Shown one piece after another: positions 25,016-33,107 of a stretch of DNA of 64,000 bases. The position numbers and the translations under genes are program-made. This DNA comes from Tunicatimonas pelagia (GTDB lineage Bacteria; Bacteroidota; Bacteroidia; Cytophagales; Cyclobacteriaceae): contig NZ_CP120683.1 in assembly GCF_030506325.1 (NCBI RefSeq), forward strand, positions 4,539,001 to 4,603,000, written 5' to 3'. Every line of letters begins with the position of its first letter. The stretch's first letter is position 1. A model generated the notes under the pieces. The model was not told the origin of the DNA. It did no database searches and was given only the letters and a program-made list of their open reading frames with translations.

Positions 25016-26142
25016 CAATCAATGAATTGATCTACATTTTCGGGGGTGATGGTGAGTAGTCCGGTATTGACGTGGTAGGGTACGTTGGTGATTCCGGCAG
25101 CTTGATCGTCACTCGAGAGCCGGTTGGTTTGGTGTACCATATCGAAGAGAAATTGGGCTCCATACCAGGTGAACAGTTCGCGCTTTTGTCCAACTAGTAA
25201 ATCGATCACTCCTTCTTGTACCAGTTTTAGATGTTCGGGCTCCCAATCAACGGTGGTTACTTTAATTTTACCCATTTTTCCGGCTTCTTTAATGGCCAAA
25301 CCGATGCCCGGACCACTGTTGGAATCAAAGCCGCAGACTCCAGCCAAATCGGGATTGGCACTAATCAAATCGGAGGTGATACGCGCTGCTTCTTCCACGT
25401 TGGCTTTGTCGTCGTACTTACCGATGAATTCAATATCGGGGTACTCCGCTAGCACATCCTGCAATCCTTGAAAACCGGCTTCCATGTTGGTCATGCCTAG
25501 AATACCCATACAGGCTACTTTACCCTTACCGTTGATCAGCTTTGCCATTGCTTCGCCCTGCAAACGTCCCATCTCGTACCAATCAGTACCTAAGAATGCG
25601 TGACGTTGGCTCTGGGGAATATCTGAATCGTAGACGACGGTAGGAATTCCGGCTTCCACGGCTTTATTGATGGCCGAAGCAATGGCTGGGTCGGTGCCGT
25701 TGATTAGCAAGCCAGTGGGACGCGTGCCAACTACCTGCTCAATGGTGGCTATTTGTGCTTGTACGTCCCACTCAGAGGGGCCGAGAATGGAAGTTTTTAC
25801 GCCCCGTCGTTGTCCCCACTTCTTAAAGGCGGCCTGATCGTGGTTGACGTACAATGGCATATTTACGGCGGTGGTAACCATCACGTATTCTTCGTCTGAA
25901 TTGACTTCTACGGCTTGGTTGGCAGCTTGTTGTTCACGGTACTTGGCACCTTTTTCGGGGTCGCAGGCAATCAGGGTGAGAAGAAGCAAGGAAAAGAAAT
26001 AGATTTGATGATAACTGATTCGGTTAGAGTAGTTAGGCCGGCGATTTACAATCCCCCTAACCCCCTTCACCAAGGGGGTTAGGGGGATTAGACTACTCTT
26101 AGATTTTGTTAAATACTCTACTAAATCTAAATAATATCTCAT
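25015..26142 (-). CDS. Sugar ABC transporter substrate-binding lipoprotein, copy 1
   Basis: A 375-residue ribose-type binding protein. The only usable start is the ATG at 26142, directly after the permease stop codon, which gives an unusually long N-terminus: MRYYLDLVEYLTKSKSS, then LIPLTPLVKGVRGIVNRR, then SYHQIYFFSLLLLTLIAC. The middle piece is the translation of a perfect inverted repeat (26050-26089). The lipobox LIAC and DPEKGAKYREQQ then match copy 2. So a mobile-looking repeat has been read in frame into the n-region of the signal peptide. The mature domain is complete. Confidence 0.9.
   Translation of the reverse strand: MRYYLDLVEYLTKSKSSLIPLTPLVKGVRGIVNRRPNYSNRISYHQIYFFSLLLLTLIACDPEKGAKYREQQAANQAVEVNSDEEYVMVTTAVNMPLYVNHDQAAFKKWGQRRGVKTSILGPSEWDVQAQIATIEQVVGTRPTGLLINGTDPAIASAINKAVEAGIPTVVYDSDIPQSQRHAFLGTDWYEMGRLQGEAMAKLINGKGKVACMGILGMTNMEAGFQGLQDVLAEYPDIEFIGKYDDKANVEEAARITSDLISANPDLAGVCGFDSNSGPGIGLAIKEAGKMGKIKVTTVDWEPEHLKLVQEGVIDLLVGQKRELFTWYGAQFLFDMVHQTNRLSSDDQAAGITNVPYHVNTGLLTITPENVDQFID
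26050..26089. repeat. Perfect 18-bp inverted repeat inside a coding sequence
   Basis: AATCCCCCTAACCCCCTT, loop CACC, then its exact reverse complement. Typical C5/G5 repeat seen between genes in many Bacteroidota genomes, here within the signal-peptide region of a binding-protein gene. No target duplication is obvious. Confidence 0.9.
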
Positions 26143-26143
26143 G

Positions 26144-27160
26144 TTAGGCTTCTACTTGTTTGGGTGATGCTATCGAGGTAGCTTGTTGAACGTATTTTTT
26201 AGGAGTGGTTCCGGCTCGCTTTTTCAGTATGATATCAATGGCAACGGCGACAATTAGAATTAGGCCGAGAATAATTTCTTGCCAGTAGCCGGAGACTCGA
26301 GCGAGAATCATAATGTTGCTGACTAGCCCCATAAAAAGCGTACCGAGCAAAGCTCCAACGATTTTCCCTTGCCCGCCTAGCAAGCTAGCCCCGCCCAGAA
26401 TTACGGCGGTGATTACTCGTAGTTCCATTCCGCGTCCAGAGGTAGCCAATGCTGCTCCTAAACGGGAGGCTAATAAAATCCCAGCGATACCCGCCAGGGC
26501 AGAAATAATAACAAAACCAATAATCTTCACCCGATCTACTCGGATACCCGAGAGGTTCGCAGCTTTTTCGTTGCCTCCGATGTAGTAGAACTGGCGGAAG
26601 AAAACAGTGCGAGCGACCAGAATACTGAATACCGCGACAATAATCAGCATAAACCAGACGGGCGACTGAATACCTAAAATCTTGGTCTGACCGATAGCGT
26701 TAAAATCTTCTGGAAGATTTTGGATACCTGCTCCAGCAATCATCAGGGCTAGTCCACGGACAATACCCATCATCGCCAATGTCTGAATCAGCGGGTTGAT
26801 GCCTACTTTCGCGACCAGCAAACCATTTACCAATCCGATAACGGCAGAAAGCCCAAGTCCCACCAGAATAGCCACCGGAGTGTACATGCCGTAGTAGTAC
26901 ATCAGGTAGGCAGTGATGCTACCGGCAAACGCCACCACCGAACCTACCGACAGATCGAACATCCCTGAAATCAGCAAAAGCATCATACCTACCGCCACAA
27001 TTGACTCAATGGAGAGATTGAGCAGCACCAGTGAGATATTATCAAAAGTAGGGAATTTGGTTGGCCAGATCAGACTACATACTACGAACATCACTACGAT
27101 AGTGAGGGTGAGCGTAACGACGCGATCCTGTAATCCTTGAAGTATGCTGGCTCGATTCAT
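26144..27160 (-). CDS. Sugar ABC transporter permease (RbsC type)
   Basis: A 338-residue integral membrane protein with about ten helices, matching the ribose/xylose/galactose permease family (BPD_transp_2). Marks: FDLSVGSVVAFAGSITAYL, the EAA-like loop GNEKAANLSGIRVDRVK, GIAGILLASRLGAA and TAVILGGASLLGGQGKIVGA. It forms the membrane channel with the RbsA-type ATPase encoded 3 bp upstream. Its stop is followed at once by the ATG of the first binding protein. Carbohydrate importers of this class are uncommon in Bacteroidota, which mostly use TonB receptors and secondary carriers. Confidence 0.95.
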   Translation of the reverse strand: MNRASILQGLQDRVVTLTLTIVVMFVVCSLIWPTKFPTFDNISLVLLNLSIESIVAVGMMLLLISGMFDLSVGSVVAFAGSITAYLMYYYGMYTPVAILVGLGLSAVIGLVNGLLVAKVGINPLIQTLAMMGIVRGLALMIAGAGIQNLPEDFNAIGQTKILGIQSPVWFMLIIVAVFSILVARTVFFRQFYYIGGNEKAANLSGIRVDRVKIIGFVIISALAGIAGILLASRLGAALATSGRGMELRVITAVILGGASLLGGQGKIVGALLGTLFMGLVSNIMILARVSGYWQEIILGLILIVAVAIDIILKKRAGTTPKKYVQQATSIASPKQVEA

Positions 27161-27163
27161 AGT

Positions 27164-28663
27164 TTAGGCGTACATAGTTTTAGTGCCGGAGGCGTAATGC
27201 ATAATTTCTTCTTCGGTAGCTTGTTCGCGGGTGAGTTCGGCGGTAATGATACCGTTCCACATTACCAGAATTCGGTCACTAAGCAACAGCACTTCCGGCA
27301 ACTCCGAAGAAATCAATAAGATACTTACTCCCTGTTGGGTAAGCTCGTTCAAGATAGCATAAATCTCGGATTTTGCGCCTACATCTACGCCGTGCGTCGG
27401 TTCATCTACGATAAACACTTTAGGCTGACGCATCAACCACTTGGCGAGTACTACTTTTTGCTGATTTCCGCCGCTCAGGTTCAGTACCTTCTGCTGGCTG
27501 CTGGGAGTAATAATGCGAAGTTGCCGGATATAATCTTCGGCTTCTTGTTTAATCTGCCGGGGCTTCAAAATACCTCGTTCCGCAACTGTTTCTAAGTTAG
27601 CTGCTACCACATTATCAGCTACGCTCATATCCAGAAACAGTCCCTGGGTTTTACGGGACTCGGGCAGATAGCCAATTCCTCGCTGGATAGCGTCTTTTGG
27701 ATGGTCTATTTTTACAGGTTTTCCCTCTAGCAAAACTTTTCCACCTAAAATAGGATCAGCACCTAAAATAGCGCGGGCTACTTCGGTACGTCCGGCACCC
27801 ACTAGTCCAGCCAACGCCAGAATTTCACCTTTTCTTAGCTGAAAGCTCACATTACGAAAGCGTTCTCCTTGCAGATCCTTTACTTCCAGCACTACCTCGC
27901 CTTGGGTGTGGTTCTGAGTGTCCTGCACCTGTAAATCACGCCCGACCATTTTGCGAATGAGCGTATCTACCGTTACTTCGCCAATAGCAAATGTACCCTG
28001 GTGCTGTCCGTCTTTTAAGATTGAAACTCGGTCGGCAATCTCGAAGATTTCGGCCATGCGGTGGGAGATGTAAATGACCGATACATCTTGCTGTTTTAGC
28101 CGTTGGATAATGCTGAACAGAATTTTGGTCTCTACTTCAGTGATAGAAGCAGTAGGCTCGTCTAGAATTAGTAATTCCGGTTTTTGGGAGAGAGCTTTAG
28201 CAATCTCTACCATCTGTTGCTTAGCAGTAGACAAAGAGCTTATCAAACTTTGCGGACGAATATCTGACAGCCCCAATTGCTTTAGTAGCTCTTGGGTTTT
28301 ACGGTTAAGCTGAGGGAAATCAATCAGACCGAAGCGGTTGCGAGGCTTGTTGCGGATGAAGATATTTTCAGCTACGCTCAGTGTCTCCACTAAACTTCGT
28401 TCCTGATATACAATGGCGATACCGAGTCGTTGAGCTTCAATTGGATCGAGAATCTGCACCTCCTGCCCTTTCCAGCGAATGCTGCCGTTGTTAGGCTGCA
28501 AATTCCCCGATAGGACGTTCATCAGCGTGCTTTTTCCCGCTCCGTTCTCACCGCATAGGGCGTGTACTTCGCCCGCTTGTACAGTCAGCGAAACCTGGTC
28601 TAGCGCTTTCACGCCAGGAAATTCTTTGGAAATTTGCTGTAACTCTAGGTTGTTGTCGGACAC
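27164..28663 (-). CDS. Sugar ABC transporter ATP-binding protein (RbsA type)
   Basis: A 499-residue protein with two fused ATPase domains. First: Walker A GENGAGKST (38-46), signature SSLSTAKQQMVEIAKAL, Walker B LLILDEPTAS. Second: a degenerate Walker A GLVGAGRTEVARAILG, signature LSGGNQQKVVLAKWL, Walker B VFIVDEPTHGVD. This asymmetry is normal in RbsA, XylG and MglA. The start is GTG at 28663. First gene of the operon: ATPase, permease, two binding proteins, dehydrogenase, RuBisCO-like protein, all minus strand with gaps of 1-3 bp within the importer. Confidence 0.95.
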   Translation of the reverse strand: MSDNNLELQQISKEFPGVKALDQVSLTVQAGEVHALCGENGAGKSTLMNVLSGNLQPNNGSIRWKGQEVQILDPIEAQRLGIAIVYQERSLVETLSVAENIFIRNKPRNRFGLIDFPQLNRKTQELLKQLGLSDIRPQSLISSLSTAKQQMVEIAKALSQKPELLILDEPTASITEVETKILFSIIQRLKQQDVSVIYISHRMAEIFEIADRVSILKDGQHQGTFAIGEVTVDTLIRKMVGRDLQVQDTQNHTQGEVVLEVKDLQGERFRNVSFQLRKGEILALAGLVGAGRTEVARAILGADPILGGKVLLEGKPVKIDHPKDAIQRGIGYLPESRKTQGLFLDMSVADNVVAANLETVAERGILKPRQIKQEAEDYIRQLRIITPSSQQKVLNLSGGNQQKVVLAKWLMRQPKVFIVDEPTHGVDVGAKSEIYAILNELTQQGVSILLISSELPEVLLLSDRILVMWNGIITAELTREQATEEEIMHYASGTKTMYA

Positions 28664-28901
28664 GCCGGGTAATTTTTTCTAAAATAGAAAAATTTGTTAA
28701 CGGCAGAAACTCAACATTCGCTCGATATCTAAATTATGAACGTATGAAAGCCATACACCAGCATTCGGTAGATGATATTAAAACTATGATTGAATGGGGT
28801 GAGGCTCAAGTTTATAAATCAAGGGCGATCTCGATTACAGAATTACCGCCTAGGCTATAAGGCTATGCAAATTCAAAATAAAGTTTATGTAATTTCAAAA
28901 T

Positions 28902-29096
28902 ATGCGTAAGTTTGCCATATGGCTATTATTCCGCGTCAGTAAGTCATCTCAGACTGTTCTTCCTAAAATGTTTAAGGGGATGGATTACTTCTCATCTATT
29001 GCTAAAGGAAAGGTGGAATCACAAACGTTGGTGTACGGTGGAAAAGATATTCAGAACCGCACCCGATACCAGGTGCGACCCTGGAATGAAGTATGA
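28902..29096 (+). pseudogene. Possible C-terminal remnant of an AAA ATPase (DUF4143 type)
   Basis: The 64-codon frame ends with QTLVYGGKDIQNRTRYQVRP then WNEV. The YGG, charged stretch, R, QV, W pattern is what closes the DUF4143 domain of AAA_14-type ATPases. The first 25 residues have no family pattern, and nothing upstream provides the ATPase domain. Read as a relic rather than a working gene. Confidence 0.35.
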
Positions 29097-29142
29097 GCAA
29101 CAGTTGAGATTATCCCGATTTCGGTACTAATTTTGATACTCT

Positions 29143-29169
29143 TCGGAATAGCAACATAACCTATTCCGA
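29143..29169 (+). promoter_or_regulatory. Hairpin abutting a start codon
   Basis: A perfect 9-bp stem TCGGAATAG / CTATTCCGA with a 9-nt loop ends 2 nt before the ATG at 29172. It would cover the ribosome-binding region if transcribed, or it may be a DNA operator. Confidence 0.45.
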
Positions 29170-29171
29170 TT

Positions 29172-29540
29172 ATGAAATATTTTTTCTGCACCTCATTGCT
29201 TTTTATCACCAGCCTAATCGCCTATTCTCAAGATCAACCACTGCGAACTGAGGAATATTGCGAGGTAGATGTAGAATGGAATTTTGGCTCGCCGTTTTGC
29301 CACGTGCGCGTGGACTTCGGGCAACCACCCCGGCGGGGGCTGTTAAGTTTAGTAGATAAATTACGCGACCCCGAGACGCGACGTCCGCTGGAGTTTAATT
29401 CGGTAGTAGATATCTTAAATTTTATGAATGAGCAAGGATGGGAGTTGGTACAGGCGTATAGTAGCGATAGTTGTGATACCCGCTACCTGATGCGCCGACC
29501 GTTGGTAGAAGCGTCAACCTACGAGCCTATTCCTCGCTAG
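29172..29540 (+). CDS. Small secreted protein of unknown function
   Basis: A 122-residue protein with a clear signal peptide (MKYFFCTSLLFITSLIAYS, then QDQP). The mature part has a Cys-containing strand pair (EEYCEVDVEWNFGSPFCHV) and then VVDILNFMNEQGWELVQAY and TRYLMRR, a run seen in DUF4177-like small proteins. No enzyme motif. Its 3' end overlaps the convergent gene by 4 bp. A hairpin sits immediately before the ATG. Confidence 0.6.
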   Translation: MKYFFCTSLLFITSLIAYSQDQPLRTEEYCEVDVEWNFGSPFCHVRVDFGQPPRRGLLSLVDKLRDPETRRPLEFNSVVDILNFMNEQGWELVQAYSSDSCDTRYLMRRPLVEASTYEPIPR

Positions 29541-29887
29541 TCTTTAGGAACATTCTGAAATATCGCCGATAGATTAACCTGTTCGTACCAGTGCGATAGT
29601 TGATTAACAGTAGGATAGGAGCAGATTTCTTTCACCCGATCGCCCTGCAATCCATCAAAATGCACTTCAATAAATAATTGGCCGTCGTAATAGAGGCACC
29701 GAGCGTCCTGTTTTGAACCCTCAATCTCGATGATAAAATCAAGTAATCGGCAGTCGTCATAAATGTACTGGAGCTGCGATTGGGGGGCAAGCTGATTGAA
29801 CTTGAAACAATTCATATTCAAAGCAACCTCTTTTTGTCGGAAACAAGTAACCGGAATAGCGGTAGAACTTACAGCGTAGTGTTTCAT
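29537..29887 (-). CDS. Hypothetical protein
   Basis: A 116-residue acidic protein without a signal peptide. The second half, SQLQYIYDDCRLLDFIIEIE then CLYYDGQLFIEVHFDGLQGD, reads as a small alpha/beta domain. An internal Met at residue 25 (MNCFKFNQLAP) starts just where the regular pattern begins and may be the real start; the first ATG is kept here. I do not recognise the family. Confidence 0.5.
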   Translation of the reverse strand: MKHYAVSSTAIPVTCFRQKEVALNMNCFKFNQLAPQSQLQYIYDDCRLLDFIIEIEGSKQDARCLYYDGQLFIEVHFDGLQGDRVKEICSYPTVNQLSHWYEQVNLSAIFQNVPKD

Positions 29888-30018
29888 AGTAATTTACTAT
29901 GCAATGCCGGTAGGTCATCGTTTTTTACGGTTCGTCCGCGAAATTCTACCATTCGGTTAGTTTAATTCGTTAGCATCGGCTCAAATACGCACCTTAGCCT
30001 CATCAAAATCACACGGCT

Positions 30019-32199
30019 ATGCGTAATTTCACTTACATTTCTTACGGTTTAATACTCTTAATCCTCATCAATAGCAGCTATTTATGGGGTCAAACCACGT
30101 GGTCGGGGGTAGTAACTGACGGTGCTCAGCCCGTAGTGGGGGCCAATGTCTATTTGCAGAATACCTACTCAGGAGCTACTACTGATACTACCGGAGCGTA
30201 CTCCTTCACTGCTGAGCCGACGGATACATCTTATCTGGTTATTAGCGCGGTTGGTTACCAAACGCAACAGCGACTGGTTATGGCTTCTGACCCTACCGCT
30301 TCGCTAAATATTCAACTTCAGGAGGCTAGTCATACGCTACAAGGAGTGACAATCAGTGCTGGGTCATTTGAAGCCGGTGATAAACATCAGGCCATCGCCT
30401 TGAAGCCACTCGATATTGTGACTACGGCTGGGGCGATGGGCGATATTGCCGGAGCACTACAAACGTTACCCGGCACCCAAACCGTAGGGGAAGATGGTCG
30501 CCTATTTGTTCGGGGTGGGGATGGGCACGAAACGAAAGTGTTTATTGATGGAATGTTATCGCATAGTCCGTTCAATGCTTCGGTTCCGGGAATACCGACG
30601 CGGGGAAGGTTCTCACCCTTTCTGTTCAAAGGAACTACGTTCAACACCGGAGGCTATTCGGCTGAATACGGACAAGCTCTATCATCAGCCTTACTACTCA
30701 ATACTAACGATCTAGCTGAGCAAACTCAAACTGATATATCGCTGATGACGGTAGGTGGAAACGTATCGCATCAGCACCGCTGGGACCAATCGTCAGTTTG
30801 GGTAGAAGGTGGCTATACTGACTTAACCGCTTACCAGTGGGCGGTTCCGCAGGATGTTCAGTGGATGACGGCTCCGAAAGCGTGGAGTGGTTCAGCCGCT
30901 TACCGCCAAAAAACGTCGGCTACCGGAATGATGAAGCTATACACCCAGGCCAGCCGTAGCCAACTGGCATTGCATCAGCCCAACGTAGAGCAATTGCCCA
31001 ATACAAATTTAGTATCGCTAGAAAACGATAATCTCTACGCGAATGCATCCTTTCAGGAAGTAATGGGCAAAAAATGGATTTGGAATACAGGAGTATCGTA
31101 TACTTATGATGAACAACAAGTTACTATTGATCAAGCACCCATGCGGCAGCAACAGCAAAGCGTACACGCCAAATCAGTGGGAACATATGATCTAAACTCC
31201 AATGTAGCCATCCGCGTAGGGGCGGAGTACTTCCAAGATCAGTACGACTGGGAAATGCCAACTTCTGAAGGCGTAAGCTCGGCGAACCTATCGTTGGTTG
31301 ATCGCCGACTATCGCAATTTGTAGAAACTGATGCGTATCTTACTAAGCGTTTGGTATCTCGCCTAGGAGTACGAACCGAATACGCCAAACACACTGACAT
31401 TTGGAATGCTTCACCCCGGGCTTCGCTCGCTTACAAAACCGGAAAAGATAGTCAGGTCTCTTTATCTTACGGAACCTTCAACCAAAGTTCTCAGCCCGAT
31501 TATCGCCTTATCAATGCCGACTTAACGGATGAACGGGCGGCGCACTATATTGCCAACTACCAGATTACACAAACCGGTCGTACTTTCCGGGCGGAAGTAT
31601 ACCACAAACAATATCAGCAACTTACGAAGTTTGATCCCGCGCAACCCGGCAATCCGCTCGCTTACAATAACCAGGGTGAGGGCTACGCTCGGGGGCTGGA
31701 TATTTTCTGGCGCGATCGCCAGTCCGTAAACAATCTGGACTACTGGGTTTCGTATTCGTTATTAGACACTGAGCGTAATTACCAAGATTTTCCAACTGCG
31801 GCCGTACCGACCTTTGCTTCCAAGCATAACTTTTCAGCCGTAGGTAAATACTTTATGACCAATTGGCGAACCCAGCTTGGAGCTGCTTATTCCTTCGCTA
31901 GCGGACGACCGTATTTCAACCCAGAGCAGCCGGAGTTCCACGCCGACCGAACCAAAGCCTTTCATAGTCTAAGTGTAAATGCCGCTTGGCTGATCAGACA
32001 ACACATTATCCTTTATGCCGCCGCCACTAATGTTTTAGGGCGCGACAATGTTTTCGGCTACAATTATGCTTCGCAGCCTAACGAGTCTGGTAGCTACCAT
32101 CGTGTTCCGGTTCGTCCTACGGCTCCTCGCTTTTTCTTTGTCGGCCTGTTTATCACACTGAGCAAAGACAAAATGAAAAATCAGTTGGATACACTGTAA
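30019..32199 (+). CDS. TonB-dependent receptor with N-terminal carboxypeptidase-like domain
   Basis: A 726-residue outer-membrane transporter. Signal peptide (1-24), CarboxypepD_reg-like domain (about 27-112; WSGVVTDGAQPVVGANVYLQ, ISAVGYQTQQR), plug domain (about 125-235; VTTAGAMGDIAGALQTLPG, FVRGGDGHETKVFIDGMLS, YSAEYGQALSSALLL), then a 22-strand type barrel to the C-terminus. The barrel ends RFFFVGLFITLSKDK, not at a terminal Phe, so a short cytosol- or periplasm-like tail (MKNQLDTL) follows. No SusD partner is next door, so a small ligand such as a siderophore, cobalamin or metal complex is more likely than a glycan. A secreted helical protein and a LytS/LytTR pair follow. Confidence 0.93.
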   Translation: MRNFTYISYGLILLILINSSYLWGQTTWSGVVTDGAQPVVGANVYLQNTYSGATTDTTGAYSFTAEPTDTSYLVISAVGYQTQQRLVMASDPTASLNIQLQEASHTLQGVTISAGSFEAGDKHQAIALKPLDIVTTAGAMGDIAGALQTLPGTQTVGEDGRLFVRGGDGHETKVFIDGMLSHSPFNASVPGIPTRGRFSPFLFKGTTFNTGGYSAEYGQALSSALLLNTNDLAEQTQTDISLMTVGGNVSHQHRWDQSSVWVEGGYTDLTAYQWAVPQDVQWMTAPKAWSGSAAYRQKTSATGMMKLYTQASRSQLALHQPNVEQLPNTNLVSLENDNLYANASFQEVMGKKWIWNTGVSYTYDEQQVTIDQAPMRQQQQSVHAKSVGTYDLNSNVAIRVGAEYFQDQYDWEMPTSEGVSSANLSLVDRRLSQFVETDAYLTKRLVSRLGVRTEYAKHTDIWNASPRASLAYKTGKDSQVSLSYGTFNQSSQPDYRLINADLTDERAAHYIANYQITQTGRTFRAEVYHKQYQQLTKFDPAQPGNPLAYNNQGEGYARGLDIFWRDRQSVNNLDYWVSYSLLDTERNYQDFPTAAVPTFASKHNFSAVGKYFMTNWRTQLGAAYSFASGRPYFNPEQPEFHADRTKAFHSLSVNAAWLIRQHIILYAAATNVLGRDNVFGYNYASQPNESGSYHRVPVRPTAPRFFFVGLFITLSKDKMKNQLDTL

Positions 32200-32200
32200 A

Positions 32201-32370
32201 CGGAGGACGGAGACCGGAATCTGGAGACCGGAGATAGCTTGGCATTAAAACAGAGTTGGGAGGTGGTAGTATACACTAGCCTGAAACATACAAACTTGTC
32301 ACCCAATGACTAATGACAGTTTAACCATTCAACAATTTAGCAATCGAACCATTGAACCATTTAAATTCTA
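32201..32370. repeat. Three adjacent short-word arrays
   Basis: Between the TonB receptor and the next gene: 7-nt words at 32204-32237 (ACGGAGG, ACGGAGA, CCGGAAT, CTGGAGA, CCGGAGA), 7-nt words at about 32303-32318 (AATGACT, AATGACA), and 8-nt words at 32319-32366 (TTTAACCA, TTCAACAA, TTTAGCAA, TCGAACCA, TTGAACCA). Confidence 0.55.
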
Positions 32371-32376
32371 ATAATT

Positions 32377-33018
32377 ATGAAACGTTTATTTATTTCAACT
32401 ATCCTATTTTGGTTTGTTACTTTAAGTTTTGCGGGCAACCCTGCTTACGAAAAAGCGATGCAACAAGCTATTGGTCAACTGGAAACTGCCGAGTCACCCA
32501 ATGCTTATCAGGCAGCAGCCAATCAGTTTCTTCGTATTGCCCAAGTTGAGCAAAGCGAGTGGCTACCGTTGTACTACGCCAGTTACGCTTACATCATTCA
32601 GGGAGCAATGAGCGAGAGTGGTGAACAGAAAGATGAGAGTCTGGATCAGGCTCAGGAATACTTAGATCAGGCGAAGCAACTGACTTCAGATGAATCGGAA
32701 CTAGTTACTTTACAAGGGTACATCCATATGATTCGGGTAACGGTAGACCCTACCAGTCGGGGACCGGAGCTGGCGGGTAAAGCAACCCAAACGCTGGCGC
32801 GAGCCGCTCAGATGAATCCTGATAACCCTCGAGCCTTTTTGCTGCTGGGGCAAATGCAGTACGGCACCGCTCAATTTTTTGGTGGCGATACTTCCGAAGC
32901 TTGCGGGCTTATCAACCAAGCAGTGGTAAAGTATGAAAACGGAGAAACTGAAAATACCCTGATGCCTCAGTGGGGAGAAGCTACAGCTCAAGCAGTTCAA
33001 CAGCGATGCGCTCAGTAG
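32377..33018 (+). CDS. Secreted helical-repeat (TPR-like) protein
   Basis: A 213-residue exported protein (signal MKRLFISTILFWFVTLSFA). The mature part is all-helical with paired helices resembling tetratricopeptide repeats: AANQFLRIAQVEQSEWLPLY YASYAYIIQ, AQEYLDQAKQLTSDESELV, then QTLARAAQMNPDNPRAFLLL GQM. It likely acts as a periplasmic binding or scaffold protein. It follows the TonB receptor after 177 bp and precedes a LytS-type kinase, a common neighbourhood in Bacteroidota. Confidence 0.7.
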   Translation: MKRLFISTILFWFVTLSFAGNPAYEKAMQQAIGQLETAESPNAYQAAANQFLRIAQVEQSEWLPLYYASYAYIIQGAMSESGEQKDESLDQAQEYLDQAKQLTSDESELVTLQGYIHMIRVTVDPTSRGPELAGKATQTLARAAQMNPDNPRAFLLLGQMQYGTAQFFGGDTSEACGLINQAVVKYENGETENTLMPQWGEATAQAVQQRCAQ

Positions 33019-33107
33019 TTACCGGACAATTGGGTACGCTTCATCCGGTGATTAAACTGGCTAGGGGCTATGGAGGCAATTTACTATATTTCGTCAAAAA
33101 TTGCTTC

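Larger units (their letters stand above)
28664..29171. other. Intergenic region upstream of the sugar operon
   Basis: About 500 bp holding the operon leader. A 38-codon frame at 28744-28860 (plus, MKAIHQHSVDDIKTMIEWGE) has no recognisable family and is doubtful. A likely gene remnant lies at 28902-29096 and a hairpin at 29143-29169 (both listed separately). No consensus promoter box for the operon is evident. Confidence 0.4.
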
